Positions 46,476 through 56,683 are shown, counted from the first letter of the stretch. The stretch is DNA of 64,000 nucleotides from Nocardiopsis alba DSM 43377 (GCF_000341225.1 NZ_ANAC01000009.1:1-64000); one strand, 5' to 3'. Numbers and translations: made by a program. Notes: generated by a model not told the origin, from the sequence alone.

Positions 46476-47834
46476 TCACATACCGGCGATCAGTTTCTCC
46501 ACCCGTTCGTCCACGGACTTGAACGGGTCCTTGCACAGAACGGTCCGCTGTGCCTGGTCGTTGAGCTTGAGGTGCACCCAGTCCACGGTGAAGTCGCGCC
46601 GCTGTTCCTGGGCCCGGCGGATGAACTCGCCGCGCAGTCGCGCCCTCGTGGTCTGCGGTGGCACCGACTTGGCCTCGAAGATCTTCAGATCCCCGGTCAC
46701 GCGTTCCATCTGGCCGCGGTTCTGCATGAGGTAGAACAGGCCGCGGTCGCGGTGGATGTCGTGGTAGGTGAGGTCGAGCTGGGCCACACGGGGCGAGGAC
46801 AGCGACAGGTCGTGCTTGTCGCGGTAGCGCTCCAGCAGCATGTACTTGGCGACCCAGTCGATCTCCCGGGAGACCGACTCCAGGTTCTGGGTCTCCACCG
46901 CCTCCAGGGTGCGCTGCCACAGGTCCAGGACCCGCTTGCCCACGGGGTCGGTGCCGTGGCGGTCCACGTAGCTCTGCACCTTGTCCAGGTACTCGCGTTG
47001 GACCTCCAGGGCGCTGGCCTCACGGCCGTTGGCCAGACGCACCTTGCGCCGCCCGGTCATGTCGTGGCTGATCTCGCGGATCGCCCGGATCGGGTTCTCC
47101 AGGGTGTAGTCGCGCATGACCACCCCGGCCTCGATCATCCGCAGCACCAGATCGGTCGAGCCCAGCTTGAGGAGGGTGGTGGTCTCGCTCATGTTGGAGT
47201 CGCCCACGATGACGTGCAGACGACGGAAGCGCTCGGCGTCGGCGTGCGGCTCGTCCCGGGTGTTGATGATGGGGCGCGAACGCGTGGTCGCGGAGGAGAC
47301 GCCCTCCCAGATGTGCTCGGCGCGCTGGCTGACGCAGTACAGGGCTCCCCGGGGGGTCTGGAGCACCTTGCCCGCGCCGCAGACGATCTGACGGGTGACC
47401 AGGAAGGGGATGAGGACGTCGGCGAGGCGGCCGAACTCGCCGTGCCGTCCCACGAGGTAGTTCTCGTGGCAACCGTAGGAGTTGCCCGCGGAGTCGGTGT
47501 TGTTCTTGAACAGGTAGATGTCGCCGGCGATGCCCTCCTCGTGCAGGCGCTGCTCGGCGTCGATCTGCAACCCCTCCAGGATGCGTTCGCCGGCCTTGTC
47601 GTGGGCCACCAGGTCCACGAGGTCGTCGCACTCGGGGGTGGCGTACTCGGGGTGGCTCCCCACGTCCAGGTACAGGCGGGCGCCGTTGCGCAGGAACACG
47701 TTGCTGCTGCGTCCCCACGAGACCACCCGTCGGAACAGATAGCGGGCGACCTCGTCCGGCGACAGCCTGCGCTGTCCCCGGAAGGTGCACGTGACCCCGT
47801 ACTCGTTCTCCAGCCCGAAGATCCGTCGTTCCAC
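46476..47834 (-). CDS. pafA: Pup-protein ligase
   Basis: A 452-residue PafA: uses ATP to attach the Pup C-terminal Glu to substrate lysines. N-terminal [18 protein letters not shown] is the glutamine-synthetase-like entry; the ATP/Mg-binding strand carries [18 protein letters not shown], and [39 protein letters not shown] and the C-terminal Pup-binding domain follow ([18 protein letters not shown]). PafA and Dop are paralogues and share the KNNTD-GCHENYL block, so they are separated by the downstream residues and by size (452 vs 507 aa). It ends the prcB-prcA-pafA part of the cluster with its own terminator. Confidence 0.97.
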   Translation of the reverse strand: MERRIFGLENEYGVTCTFRGQRRLSPDEVARYLFRRVVSWGRSSNVFLRNGARLYLDVGSHPEYATPECDDLVDLVAHDKAGERILEGLQIDAEQRLHEEGIAGDIYLFKNNTDSAGNSYGCHENYLVGRHGEFGRLADVLIPFLVTRQIVCGAGKVLQTPRGALYCVSQRAEHIWEGVSSATTRSRPIINTRDEPHADAERFRRLHVIVGDSNMSETTTLLKLGSTDLVLRMIEAGVVMRDYTLENPIRAIREISHDMTGRRKVRLANGREASALEVQREYLDKVQSYVDRHGTDPVGKRVLDLWQRTLEAVETQNLESVSREIDWVAKYMLLERYRDKHDLSLSSPRVAQLDLTYHDIHRDRGLFYLMQNRGQMERVTGDLKIFEAKSVPPQTTRARLRGEFIRRAQEQRRDFTVDWVHLKLNDQAQRTVLCKDPFKSVDERVEKLIAGM

Positions 47835-47897
47835 GCGGCCTCACCAACTCCCGTCACCGTGGTGAAGACGACGGGGCCTCGTCGTCCCACCCGCCCG

Positions 47898-47930
47898 GAC
47901 GGTGCGACGCTCCGGTGGCGTCGCACCGTC
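47898..47930 (-). terminator. hairpin between prcA and pafA
   Basis: Perfect 13-bp stem GACGGTGCGACGC / GCGTCGCACCGTC, 7-nt loop, 12 nt after the prcA stop. It may reduce pafA relative to the proteasome. Confidence 0.82.
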
Positions 47931-47941
47931 GTCCTCGTACG

Positions 47942-48700
47942 TCAGGTCCGGTCGGCCTCTCCATCGGTACCGTTCTCGCCGTCGGAGGCGTCCCCGGGAC
48001 CGTTCCCCTTGCCCTCCTCCAGGAGGGAGATGAGACGGTCGCCGTGGATACGGCGGAACTTACGGTGTTGCCTGGAGCGTTCCAGCACGGCGACCTCCAG
48101 GTTGCCGGCCTCCAGGTCGCGTTCCTCCCCGTTCTCTCGGGCCAGGGCCTGGGTGGCCGCGTTGAGGGCCGCGGCGAGCGAGGCGTCGGCGACGAAGTGG
48201 TCCTTGAGCACGCTCGCGACGTGCTCGGAGGAACCACCGACCGCGACGAAGCCCTGCTCGTCGACGATGGAACCGTCGAAGGTGATGCGGTAGATCTCGT
48301 CCTCGGCGGCCGTGTCGCCGACCTCGGCGACGACGATCTCGACCTCCCAGGGCTTGAGGCTCTCGCTGAAGACGGTGCCCAGGGTCTGGGCGTAGATGTT
48401 GGCGAGCTGACGTCCGCTGACGTCACGGCGGTCGAACTGGTAACCGCGCACGTCGGCGAAGCGCACGCCCATCAGACGCAGGTTCTCGAACTCGGGATAG
48501 CGGCCGACGGCGGCGAAGCCGATGCGGTCGTAGAGTTCGCTGATCTTGTGCAGGGTGCGGGACATGTTGTCCGCCACCAGAAGGATTCCGCCCTCGTACT
48601 GGAGGACGACGGCGCTACGGCCGCGCGCGATTCCCTTGCGCGCGTAGTCCGCCTTGTCCTTCATCTGCTGTTCGGGGGCGACGTAGAACGGCATCGACAC
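47942..48700 (-). CDS. prcA: 20S proteasome alpha subunit
   Basis: A 252-residue proteasome alpha subunit that builds the outer rings and the entry gate. N-terminal gating peptide MSMPFYVAPEQQMKDKADYA, KGIARGRSAVVLQYEGGILL and RTLHKISELYDRIGFAAVGR are typical alpha-ring sequence. The C-terminal tail is long and charged/acidic (GNGPGDASDGENGTDGEADR), longer than needed for the ring. Start GTG 48700; AAGGAAACG upstream. It lies 56 nt after prcB. Confidence 0.96.
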   Translation of the reverse strand: MSMPFYVAPEQQMKDKADYARKGIARGRSAVVLQYEGGILLVADNMSRTLHKISELYDRIGFAAVGRYPEFENLRLMGVRFADVRGYQFDRRDVSGRQLANIYAQTLGTVFSESLKPWEVEIVVAEVGDTAAEDEIYRITFDGSIVDEQGFVAVGGSSEHVASVLKDHFVADASLAAALNAATQALARENGEERDLEAGNLEVAVLERSRQHRKFRRIHGDRLISLLEEGKGNGPGDASDGENGTDGEADRT

Positions 48701-48756
48701 CGCGGATCGTTTCCTTACCTAGTCGGGAGAGGTCTGTCGTGGGGGCGCTGGGCCGC

Positions 48757-49602
48757 TCAGTCCAGTCGGGCCGTGGGTCCGTCCGGATGTACGGCGCGTC
48801 CCTCGACCACCTCCGTGGCCAGTCGGGCGACGTCCTCGGTGGGGACCCGACGGTGACCGTCCTCGGTGATCACGTCGATCAGGGGGAAGATCCTGCGGTG
48901 CAGGTCGGGGCCGCCGGTGGCGGAGTCCTCGTCGGCCGCGTCGTAGAGCGATTCCAGGGCGACCTTGATCGCGGTGGTCTCGTCGAGGTCGTCGCGGTAG
49001 AGCTTCTTGATCGAGCCCTTGGCGAAGACCGAACCGGACCCGATCGAGTGGTAGCGCTGTTCCTCGTAGCGGCCGCCCGCGGCGTCGTAGCTGAAGACAC
49101 GCCCCTGGCCGGTGGCCTCGTCGTAGCCGACCAGCAGGGGGATCACCACGAAGCCCTGCATCGCCATGCCCAGGTTGCCCCGGACCATCTGGGCGAGTTT
49201 GTTCGCCTTACCCTCGAGGGAGAGGGAGCGACCCTCCAGCTTCTCGTAGTGTTCGAGCTCCACCTGGTAGAGCCGTGCCAGTTCGATGCCGATGCCGGCC
49301 GAACCCGCGATGGCCACCGCCGAGTACTCGTCGGTGCGGTAGAGCTTGTCCATGTCCCTGTTGGCGATGACGTTGCCCTGGGTGGCCCTTCGGTCCCCGG
49401 CCAACAGGACACCGCCGGGGAAGGTCAGGGCGACGATGGTCGTCGCGTCCGGTGTGAGGTGTTCGACGACCCCTCCCGTGGCGTTCAGGTGCTGTCCGGG
49501 CAGCAACTCGGGGTTGACCGCCCGGAGGAACTCGGTGAAGGACGAGGTACCCGCACTCATGAAAGCGGCCGGCAACCCTCCGCCCTCGAACCCTTCGAAC
49601 AC
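48757..49602 (-). CDS. prcB: 20S proteasome beta subunit
   Basis: A 281-residue beta subunit with a 53-residue propeptide. The N-terminal nucleophile is Thr54 after autocleavage ([17 protein letters not shown]), and [20 protein letters not shown] is the beta-type conserved loop; Lys and Asp of the active site lie in AGDRRATQ and downstream. Start GTG 49602 is chosen for its GGAGGGAG SD; the reading frame is 135 nt longer. It follows pup by a 183-nt gap and precedes prcA. Confidence 0.96.
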   Translation of the reverse strand: MFEGFEGGGLPAAFMSAGTSSFTEFLRAVNPELLPGQHLNATGGVVEHLTPDATTIVALTFPGGVLLAGDRRATQGNVIANRDMDKLYRTDEYSAVAIAGSAGIGIELARLYQVELEHYEKLEGRSLSLEGKANKLAQMVRGNLGMAMQGFVVIPLLVGYDEATGQGRVFSYDAAGGRYEEQRYHSIGSGSVFAKGSIKKLYRDDLDETTAIKVALESLYDAADEDSATGGPDLHRRIFPLIDVITEDGHRRVPTEDVARLATEVVEGRAVHPDGPTARLD

Positions 49603-49785
49603 GCGACTCCCTCCACTGGCGCCCCACCCCGTCTCGGGATGGATGGGGCGCTCGTCATCCGTTGTACGTCGACCGGCCGTTCCGGTCGGGGCCGGCCCGA
49701 CCGGGCCGACAGGATCGACCTTAACCTTGCGCGTCACGGGGCCGGGGGCCTCCGAATGCGCTGTCAGCGAACCGTTCCAGGACGG

Positions 49786-49989
49786 TCACTGACCGCCCTT
49801 CTGCACGAACTGACGCACGAAGTCCTCGGCGTTGCTCTCCAGGACGTCGTCGATCTCGTCGAGGATGTCGTCGACGTTCTCGTCGAGTTCCTCGTTGCGT
49901 TCCACGGTCTCCGCGGAGGCCTCGGTCTCCTCGACCTCCTCGTCACGACGCGAGGAGTGCTTCTGACCACCGGTGTCCTTAGTCGCCAT
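49786..49989 (-). CDS. pup: prokaryotic ubiquitin-like protein Pup
   Basis: A 67-residue Pup starting MATKDTGGQKHSSRRDEEVE and ending GGQ. The C-terminal Gln67 must be deamidated by Dop before ligation. The middle is a charged coiled-coil-prone helix (VERNEELDENVDDILDEIDD) that binds the ARC coiled coil, and NAEDFVRQFVQKGGQ is the conserved tail. It is the first gene of the pup-prcB-prcA unit. Unusually, dop does not follow directly upstream: a secreted protease gene lies between. Confidence 0.97.
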   Translation of the reverse strand: MATKDTGGQKHSSRRDEEVEETEASAETVERNEELDENVDDILDEIDDVLESNAEDFVRQFVQKGGQ

Positions 49990-50211
49990 CGTTTGCTACC
50001 TCCCGTTCGGGGCTCTCGCCCTTATCTTGGCCCAACGGCACCCGGCTCAACCCCCTTCCCGGGGCCCGATACCCGCTAGTTACCTCGAATCGTCCCCTGG
50101 GGAGCGGGCGGATGACGGTTCCGGTGCCCCTCGCCCCGGGCGTGTCTCCGGTGCGGGGCGAGGCCGCCCCCGACGATTCCCCTCGGTGAGGCCCTTTTCG
50201 TGTAACGGCGT

Positions 50212-50223
50212 GTTCACGTGAAC
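50212..50223. promoter_or_regulatory. 12-bp perfect palindrome upstream of pup/protease
   Basis: GTTCACGTGAAC, fully self-complementary without spacer. It is 223 nt before pup and 317 nt before the protease gene. Possible binding site for a dimeric regulator. Confidence 0.4.
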
Positions 50224-50451
50224 CCGCTCGGAACCCAGTACCTTTGTCCGGATCTGGCCAGATATACCCCCTTGCGCACACATATGCACTTCAGTCCGTG
50301 ACCAAACGGTACGGCTACGACTAGGTGACGCCCCGTGTTCGCGACGGACAGCGACGGTCATCACCCGATGACCCGATCATGGGGCGTCAACCTGAATGAT
50401 TTCCCCGCTTGACCGTCTTTCCCTCACCAAAACGTGCACTTATGGTTGGGC

Positions 50452-50480
50452 GTTGTTTACCGAATGTCTCGGTGAACAAC
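50452..50480 (+). promoter_or_regulatory. hyphenated palindrome in protease leader
   Basis: GTTGTTTACCGA-ATGTC-TCGGTGAACAAC: 12-bp arms with one T/G pair and a 5-nt centre, 60 nt before the protease ATG. Either a repressor operator or a 5' UTR hairpin that stabilises the mRNA. Confidence 0.45.
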
Positions 50481-50539
50481 GGAGAGCGAACACGTTCGAC
50501 CTCCGATCCCCCGTCAGTCCCCCTGGAGAGTAGGGATCA

Positions 50540-51694
50540 ATGAGACCCTCCCCCGTTGTCTCCGCCATAGGTACCGCGGCCTTGGCCTTCGGTCTGGCTC
50601 TGACCACCTCCCCGGCTGCCCTCGCGGCGACCGGCCCCCTCCCCCAGTCCCCCACCCCGGATGAAGCCGAGGCCACCACCATGGTCGAGGCCCTCCAGCG
50701 CGACCTCGGCCTGTCCCCCTCTCAGGCCGACGAGCTCCTCGAGGCGCAGGCCGAGTCCTTCGAGATCGACGAGGCCGCCACCGCGGCCGCAGCCGACTCC
50801 TACGGCGGCTCCATCTTCGACACCGACAGCCTCACCCTGACCGTCCTGGTCACCGACGCCTCCGCCGTCGAGGCGGTCGAGGCCGCCGGCGCCGAGGCCA
50901 AGGTGGTCTCGCACGGCATGGAGGGCCTGGAGGAGATCGTCGCCGACCTGAACGCGGCCGACGCTCAGCCCGGCGTCGTGGGCTGGTACCCCGACATCCA
51001 CTCCGACACGGTCGTCCTCGAGGTCCTCGAGGGCTCCGGTGCCGACGTGGACTCCCTGCTCGCCGACGCCGGTGTGGACACCGCCGACGTCAAGGTGGAG
51101 AGCACCACCGAGCAGCCCGAGCTGTACGCCGACATCATCGGCGGTCTCGCCTACACCATGGGTGGGCGCTGCTCGGTCGGCTTCGCGGCCACCAACGCCT
51201 CCGGCCAGCCCGGGTTCGTCACCGCCGGCCACTGCGGCACCGTCGGCACCCCGGTCAGCATCGGCAACGGCCAGGGCGTCTTCGAGCGTTCCGTCTTCCC
51301 CGGCAACGACTCCGCCTTCGTCCGCGGCACCTCGAACTTCACCCTGACCAACCTGGTCAGCCGCTACAACACCGGTGGTTACGCGACCGTATCCGGCTCC
51401 TCGCAGGCGGCGATCGGCTCGCAGATCTGCCGTTCCGGCTCCACCACCGGCTGGCACTGCGGCACCGTCCAGGCCCGCGGCCAGACGGTGAGCTACCCCC
51501 AGGGCACCGTGCAGAACCTGACCCGCACCAACGTCTGCGCCGAGCCCGGTGACTCCGGCGGCTCCTTCATCTCCGGCAGCCAGGCCCAGGGCGTCACCTC
51601 CGGTGGCTCCGGCAACTGCTCCTTCGGCGGCACCACCTACTACCAGGAGGTCAACCCGATGCTGAGCAGCTGGGGTCTGACCCTGCGCACCTGA
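50540..51694 (+). CDS. secreted chymotrypsin-fold alkaline serine protease (NAPase type)
   Basis: A 384-residue pre-pro-protease. Signal peptide about 1-30 (ending SPAALAA), alpha-lytic-protease-type propeptide about 31-196 that acts as folding chaperone, mature enzyme from Ala197 (ADIIGGLAYTMGGRCSVGFA) to Thr384, 188 residues. Triad: His231 (FVTAGHCG), Asp257 (FPGNDSAFV), Ser339 (CAEPGDSGGSF). Six cysteines (211/232, 297/307, 333/360) can form three disulfides. The mature sequence is close to Nocardiopsis protease A/NAPase as I recall it. It is a single, probably highly expressed gene with a GGAG/TAGGGATCA start region, and is placed oddly inside the pup-dop cluster. Confidence 0.95.
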   Translation: MRPSPVVSAIGTAALAFGLALTTSPAALAATGPLPQSPTPDEAEATTMVEALQRDLGLSPSQADELLEAQAESFEIDEAATAAAADSYGGSIFDTDSLTLTVLVTDASAVEAVEAAGAEAKVVSHGMEGLEEIVADLNAADAQPGVVGWYPDIHSDTVVLEVLEGSGADVDSLLADAGVDTADVKVESTTEQPELYADIIGGLAYTMGGRCSVGFAATNASGQPGFVTAGHCGTVGTPVSIGNGQGVFERSVFPGNDSAFVRGTSNFTLTNLVSRYNTGGYATVSGSSQAAIGSQICRSGSTTGWHCGTVQARGQTVSYPQGTVQNLTRTNVCAEPGDSGGSFISGSQAQGVTSGGSGNCSFGGTTYYQEVNPMLSSWGLTLRT

Positions 51695-51753
51695 TCCACG
51701 GATCACCCTCTCGGTAGATCGGTGTCCCCGACCCCGGGGCCCGCGCTCCCGAC

Positions 51754-51781
51754 GGCCCCGTCCGCGTCAGCGGGCGGGGCC
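51754..51781. terminator. bidirectional hairpin between protease and dop
   Basis: 12-bp stem with one G-T pair, GGCCCCGTCCGC / GCGGGCGGGGCC, 4-nt loop, between convergent stops at 51694 and 51887. A second, weaker CGCGTTCG/CGAACGCG hairpin follows near 51785-51815. Confidence 0.75.
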
Positions 51782-51886
51782 GCCCGCGTTCGCACGCGAG
51801 GAACGGACGAACGCGGAGGGGCCGCCCGTCCCGCACGCTCGCGCGCCGGACACGAACGGCCCCGAAGGTCCCCCGTCGACCGGACC

Positions 51887-53410
51887 TCAGCCCCGTCGGT
51901 TCCCGCCCAGGATCGCCACCAGGTCGACGGCGGTGGGCGCCGCGTCCAGCAGGGCCCCCACATGCTCCCTGGTGCCCCGGAGCGGCTCCAGGGTGGGAAC
52001 CCGCTGGAGGGAGTCGTGACCGGGCAGGTCGAAGATGACCGAGTCCCAGGAGGCGGCCGCGACCTCGTCCGGGTACTTGGCCAGGCAACGGCCCCGGAAG
52101 TAGGCCCTGGTGTCCTCGGGCGGCTCGGTGACGGCCCGGGCGACCTCCGACTCCTCCACGAGCCTTCGAACCTTCCCGCGGGCGGCGAGCCGGTTGTAGA
52201 CGCCCTTGTCCTGACGGACGTCGGAGTATTGGAGATCCACCATCTGGAGTCGGGGGTGGGTCCACTCCAGACCATCGCGCGAACGGTACCCCTCCAGGAC
52301 CTTCAGCTTGGCCACCCAGTCCAGCTCCTCGGCCAGGTCCATCGGGTCCGACGCGAGTCGGGCCAGCACCGACTCCCACCGGTCCAGCACGTCGGCGGTA
52401 TCGGGGTCCACGTCCGTACCGAAACGGTCCTCGACGTACTTGCGGGCCTGGTCCAGGTACTCGCCCTGGAGTTCCAGGGCGGTCATGCGCCGACCGTCCC
52501 GCAGCCGGACCCGGTGGGTCAGACCGGGGTCGTGGGAGATCTCCCGCAGATCCGCGACGGGCGTCTCCAGGGACAGGTCCGCCTCGAGGAAGCCGTCCTC
52601 GATCATCGACAGCACCAGGGAGGTCGTCCCCAGCTTGAGGTAGGTCGAGATCTCGCTCATGTTGGCGTCGCCGATGATCACGTGCAGACGCCGGTAACGC
52701 TCGGGATCGGCGTGGGGCTCGTCCCGGGTATTGATGATCGGTCGCTTGAGGGTGGTCTCCAGACCGACCTCGACCTCGAAGAAGTCGGCCCGCTGGGAGA
52801 GCTGGAAACCGCCGCCCTGTCCGTCGGTGCCCAGCCCCACCTTGCCGGCGCCGCACACCACCTGGCGGGAGACGAAGAACGGGATGAGGTGCCGGACGAT
52901 GTCCCCGAAGGGGGTCGACCGGTTCATCAGGTAGTTCTCGTGGCAGCCGTAGGAGGCGCCCTTGTTGTCGGTGTTGTTCTTGTACAGCTGGATCGGTTCG
53001 ACGCCGGGCGTGGCCGCGGCCCGGGCCGCCGCGTCGGCCATCACCCTCTCTCCGGCCTTGTCCCACAGCACCGCGTCGAGCGGGTTGGTGACCTCGGGGG
53101 CCGAGTACTCCGGATGCGCGTGGTCCACGTACAGACGCGCGCCGTTGGTGAGGATGACGTTGGCCAGTCCCAGATCCTCGTCGGTCAGCTGGGTCGGGTC
53201 GGCCATCTCCCGCGCCAGATCGAACCCCCGCGCGTCGCGCAGCGGGTTCTCCTCCTCGAAGTCCCAACGGGCCCTGCGGGCCCGGGCCGCCGAGGCGGCG
53301 AGGTAGGCGTTGACCACCTGGGTAGAGGTGACCATCGCGTTGGCGCCGGGGTTTCCCGGCACGGAGATCCCGTATTCGGTCTCGATACCCATAATCCGCC
53401 GCACACTCAT
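51887..53410 (-). CDS. dop: deamidase of Pup / depupylase
   Basis: A 507-residue Dop: deamidates Pup Gln to Glu, and also removes Pup from substrates. It resembles PafA but is longer with the Dop-specific early insert after [21 protein letters not shown]/Mg and glutamine-synthetase-fold elements are present: [58 protein letters not shown] and the C-terminal [20 protein letters not shown]. Start ATG 53410 ([10 protein letters not shown]). It is transcribed as a separate unit: arc upstream has its own terminator, and the protease gene lies between dop and pup. Confidence 0.96.
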   Translation of the reverse strand: MSVRRIMGIETEYGISVPGNPGANAMVTSTQVVNAYLAASAARARRARWDFEEENPLRDARGFDLAREMADPTQLTDEDLGLANVILTNGARLYVDHAHPEYSAPEVTNPLDAVLWDKAGERVMADAAARAAATPGVEPIQLYKNNTDNKGASYGCHENYLMNRSTPFGDIVRHLIPFFVSRQVVCGAGKVGLGTDGQGGGFQLSQRADFFEVEVGLETTLKRPIINTRDEPHADPERYRRLHVIIGDANMSEISTYLKLGTTSLVLSMIEDGFLEADLSLETPVADLREISHDPGLTHRVRLRDGRRMTALELQGEYLDQARKYVEDRFGTDVDPDTADVLDRWESVLARLASDPMDLAEELDWVAKLKVLEGYRSRDGLEWTHPRLQMVDLQYSDVRQDKGVYNRLAARGKVRRLVEESEVARAVTEPPEDTRAYFRGRCLAKYPDEVAAASWDSVIFDLPGHDSLQRVPTLEPLRGTREHVGALLDAAPTAVDLVAILGGNRRG

Positions 53411-53640
53411 GATGAGAGGTTATCCGCCGGGGCACCGTCTTGAACGCTTCCGCGCCAATTGTGGCCTAAGCGCCGTCTTCCCGGGCGTTTCGAAAGAGCG
53501 GGAACCGGCGTGTCGGCGCAGTTCGGAACGGGTTCGCGAGGATTCGCAAGAAAAACAGACGAAAAGAGGAACAAACTCGACCGGAACGTTTTGTCCGGAT
53601 ACTTCGTGTGCCGCGACACGAGGCGTCCCCCGACACGCGG

Positions 53641-53672
53641 GAGGGCCCGCCGGGACGTCCCGACGGGCCCTC
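53641..53672 (-). terminator. hairpin after arc
   Basis: Nearly continuous stem GAGGGCCCG(C)CGGGA / TCCCG(A)CGGGCCCTC with one mismatch and a very small loop, 33 nt after the arc stop. Together with 51754-51781 it isolates dop. Confidence 0.85.
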
Positions 53673-53704
53673 TCACAGCGGCCGTGACCGCGGACGAGCA
53701 CGGG

Positions 53705-55465
53705 TCACAGGTACTGACCGGTGTTGGCGACGGTGTCGATGGAGCGACCGGCGTCGGCGCCCTTCTTCCCCGTCACGAGGGTCCGGATGTAGACGATCCT
53801 CTCGCCCTTCTTGCCGGAGATCCTGGCCCAGTCGTCCGGGTTGGTGGTGTTGGGCAGGTCCTCGTTCTCGCTGAACTCGTCGACGCAGGCCTGGAGGAGG
53901 TGGGAGACCCTGATCCCCTTGGACCTGTTGTCGATGAAGTCCTTGATCGCCATCTTCTTGGCGCGGGAGACGATGTTCTCGATCATCGCGCCGGAGTTGA
54001 AGTCCTTGAAGTACAGGACCTCCTTGTCACCGTTGGCGTAGGTGACCTCCAGGAAGCGGTTCTCCTCCCCCTCGGTGTACATCCGCTCCACGACCCGCTG
54101 GATCATGGCGTCCACCGTGGCCTTGGCGGACCCGCCGTGTTCGACCAGGTCCTCCTCGTTCAGCGGCAGATCGGAGGTGATGTACTTGCCGAAGATGTCC
54201 CGGGCCGCCTCGGCGTCGGGCCGTTCGATCTTGATCTTGACGTCCAGACGGCCGGGCCGCAGGATCGCCGGGTCGATCATGTCCTCGCGGTTGGAGGCGC
54301 CGATGACGATGACGTTCTCCAGCCCCTCGACACCGTCGATCTCGCTGAGCAACTGCGGGACGATGGTGTTCTCCACGTCGGAGGACACCCCCGAACCGCG
54401 GGTGCGGAAGATCGAGTCCATCTCGTCGAAGAACACGATGACCGGGGTGCCCTCGGAGGCCTTCTCACGGGCCCGCTGGAAGACCAGGCGGATGTGCCGC
54501 TCGGTCTCGCCGACGTACTTGTTGAGCAGCTCCGGACCCTTGATGTTGAGGAAGAAGCTCTTGCCGACGTCCCGACCGGTGCGCTCGGCGACCTGCTTGG
54601 CCAGCGAGTTGGCGACCGCCTTGGCGATGAGCGTCTTACCGCATCCGGGCGGGCCGTACAGCAGCACACCCTTGGGCGGACGCAGACGGTGCTCGTAGAA
54701 GAGCTCCTTGTACAGGTAGGGCAGTTCGACCGCGTCCCGGATCATCTCGATCTGCCCCGCCAGGCCACCGATGTCGGTGTAGGCGATGTCGGGGACCTCC
54801 TCGAGGATGAGCTCCTCGACCTCGGACTTGGGAATGCGCTCGTACACGTACCCGGATCGGGGTTCGAGCAGGAGCGAGTCCCCCGGCCGGATCGGTTCGT
54901 CGCGCAGCGGCTCCGCCAGCCGCACGATCCGTTCCTCGTCGTGATGTGAGATCACCAGCGCCCGCTCGCCGTCCTCAAGGATCTCCTTGAGCATGACGAC
55001 CTCGCCGACGGTCTCGAACGACTCCACCTCGACGACGTTGAACGCCTCGTTGAGCATGACCTCCTGGCCCGGCCGCAACGTCTCCAGATCCACGGAGGGA
55101 CTGACGTTGACGCGCATCTTGCGGCCGTTGGTGAAGATCTCGACGGTATCGTCTTCGCGCGACCCAAGGTAGACACCGAAGCCCGACGGCGGCTGTGCGA
55201 GCCGGTCGACCTCCTCCTTGAGCGCCACGATCTGCTCGCGCGCCTCCTTCAATGTGGAGACGAGCCGTTCGTTCTGCCCGTTGGCCGCGGCGAGGTCGGC
55301 TTGGACCTCACGCAACCGTTCCTCGAGCAGACGTACATGTCGGGGCGAGTCGGCGAGCTTACGCCGAACCACGCTGAGTTCCTTTTCCATGTAGGAGACC
55401 TGGGCCGTGAGTTCAGCGACTTCACGGTCCCGGTCGCTCTGACGCTCGTCTTCGCGCTCGGCCAC
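53705..55465 (-). CDS. arc: proteasome-associated AAA ATPase ARC/Mpa
   Basis: A 586-residue ring ATPase that unfolds pupylated proteins and feeds the proteasome. Domain order: N-terminal coiled coil (about 8-88) that binds Pup, two OB-like interdomains (about 90-215), AAA module with Walker A GPPGCGKT (271-278), [16 protein letters not shown] (Walker B), [20 protein letters not shown] (sensor/second region), and C-terminal helices ending GQYL with the penultimate Tyr that docks to the alpha ring. Start GTG 55465 is preferred (GGGAGG 8 nt upstream); an in-frame GTG at 55474 is possible. A TACGCT box is about 40 nt upstream. Confidence 0.95.
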   Translation of the reverse strand: MAEREDERQSDRDREVAELTAQVSYMEKELSVVRRKLADSPRHVRLLEERLREVQADLAAANGQNERLVSTLKEAREQIVALKEEVDRLAQPPSGFGVYLGSREDDTVEIFTNGRKMRVNVSPSVDLETLRPGQEVMLNEAFNVVEVESFETVGEVVMLKEILEDGERALVISHHDEERIVRLAEPLRDEPIRPGDSLLLEPRSGYVYERIPKSEVEELILEEVPDIAYTDIGGLAGQIEMIRDAVELPYLYKELFYEHRLRPPKGVLLYGPPGCGKTLIAKAVANSLAKQVAERTGRDVGKSFFLNIKGPELLNKYVGETERHIRLVFQRAREKASEGTPVIVFFDEMDSIFRTRGSGVSSDVENTIVPQLLSEIDGVEGLENVIVIGASNREDMIDPAILRPGRLDVKIKIERPDAEAARDIFGKYITSDLPLNEEDLVEHGGSAKATVDAMIQRVVERMYTEGEENRFLEVTYANGDKEVLYFKDFNSGAMIENIVSRAKKMAIKDFIDNRSKGIRVSHLLQACVDEFSENEDLPNTTNPDDWARISGKKGERIVYIRTLVTGKKGADAGRSIDTVANTGQYL

Positions 55466-55502
55466 GTCCGCCACCTCCCTATGAGAAGGACGACTACTCG
55501 GG

Positions 55503-55508
55503 AGCGTA
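55503..55508 (-). promoter_or_regulatory. putative -10 box of arc
   Basis: TACGCT on the minus strand about 38 nt before the arc start. Combined with the trmI terminator just upstream it suggests arc has its own promoter. No clear -35 is visible. Confidence 0.35.
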
Positions 55509-55700
55509 CCTACCCCTGCCCATTTCCTAACCTCCCAGCTTGAGGGAGTGTCGTAGGCCTCATTTTGAGGTCTTGCTTAACCGCAGGTCATCGTGCTAGA
55601 GCACACTGCGACGTAATGAGAACGTAACCTCCGTGTCCATCACCTGGAAAGCCCGGTTCACGTCCGGAGCCCCCATCGTCGTCTTCGGCGGGCATGGAGA

Positions 55701-55728
55701 AGCCCGCCCGGGCGTACCCGGGCGGGCT
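55701..55728 (-). terminator. hairpin after trmI
   Basis: Perfect 12-bp stem AGCCCGCCCGGG / CCCGGGCGGGCT with a CGTA loop, 17 nt past the trmI stop. Confidence 0.9.
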
Positions 55729-55744
55729 CGAAGCGAGGCTCTCG

Positions 55745-56683
55745 TCAGTCCTCGGTGGAGGAGCTCTCCTCCGTCACACCGTTCACGGCGCCCTCGGTGC
55801 CCTTCGCGGCGCTCCGGGAGGCCTCGTAGTCCTTGCCGTAGGCGCCCTTGGCCGGACGACGGCGACGCTCGGGGGCCTCGACACCGTCGGCCAGGCGGCG
55901 GGCGACCACCAGGAAGCCGGTGTGACCGATCATCCGGTGGTCCGGACGCACCGCCAGACCCTCCACGTGCCAGGTGCGCAGCATGGTCTCCCACGAGCGC
56001 GGCTCGTAGAACCGGTCGTCCTCGCGCAGCTCCTCCACCACCCGGGAGAGCTGGGTCGTGGTGGCCACGTAGCAGCACACCAGGCCACCCGGGATGAGGG
56101 CCCGGGCCACGGCGTCCAGGCACTCCCAGGGAGCGAGCATGTCGAGGAAGACCCGGTCGACGTCGGTCTCGTCGAGCTCCTCGACCAGGTCGCCCACCGT
56201 CAGTCTCCAGGCCGGGTGCGGACCGCCGTGGAAGTTCTCGACGTTCTTGCGGGCGATCTCGGCGAAGTCGGCGCGGCGCTCATAGGAGTGCACCATGCCC
56301 TTCTCGCCGACCGCGCGCAGCAGCCAGTTGGACATGGCGCCCGATCCGGCGCCGGCCTCGACCACCCGGGCACCGGGGAAGATGTCGGCCTCCACCAGGA
56401 CCTGGGCCGCGTCCTTGGGGTAGACGATGGTCGCCCCACGCTTCATGGAGAGCGTGTAGTCGATGAGCAGGGGGCGCAGCGCGACATAGGCGGTGCCCGT
56501 GTTGGAACGGACGACGCTTCCCTCGGGTTCGCCGATGAGATCGTCGTGCTCGACCTTGCCCTTGTGCGAGTGGAAGGCGCCACCCTCACGCAGTGTGATC
56601 GTGTGCATGCGCCCCTTGGGGTCGGTCAACTGCACGGTGTCACCGTCGGTGAAGGGGCCGCGGCGGCCATGGATACCGGTCAA
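55745..56683 (-). CDS. trmI: tRNA (adenine-58-N1)-methyltransferase
   Basis: A 312-residue TrmI: methylates A58 in the T-loop of tRNAs using AdoMet. The N-terminal beta domain starts [20 protein letters not shown]; the catalytic part has the GXGSG-type motif [37 protein letters not shown] (acidic loop), [18 protein letters not shown] and [20 protein letters not shown]. The last 50 residues are Arg/Glu/Ser-rich ([19 protein letters not shown]). Start TTG 56683 ([11 protein letters not shown]) is chosen because homology begins there and GAGAG precedes it; the open frame reaches 57211 but overlaps ppgK. trmI next to arc is conserved. Confidence 0.9.
   Translation of the reverse strand: MTGIHGRRGPFTDGDTVQLTDPKGRMHTITLREGGAFHSHKGKVEHDDLIGEPEGSVVRSNTGTAYVALRPLLIDYTLSMKRGATIVYPKDAAQVLVEADIFPGARVVEAGAGSGAMSNWLLRAVGEKGMVHSYERRADFAEIARKNVENFHGGPHPAWRLTVGDLVEELDETDVDRVFLDMLAPWECLDAVARALIPGGLVCCYVATTTQLSRVVEELREDDRFYEPRSWETMLRTWHVEGLAVRPDHRMIGHTGFLVVARRLADGVEAPERRRRPAKGAYGKDYEASRSAAKGTEGAVNGVTEESSSTED

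Larger units (their letters stand above)
49990..50539. other. 550-nt divergent promoter region, pup / NAPase
   Basis: Intergenic DNA between pup (minus) and the protease (plus). It holds two palindromic elements (50212-50223 and 50452-50480) and lower-GC stretches near 50230-50300 and 50400-50460. No small gene with an SD is visible. The two genes have unrelated roles, so the region may carry separate controls. Confidence 0.45.

Noticed and set aside
53411-53640. LexA/SOS box before dop
   Set aside because: CGAAC-N4-GTTCG-type site not present; only loosely similar GGAACG words.
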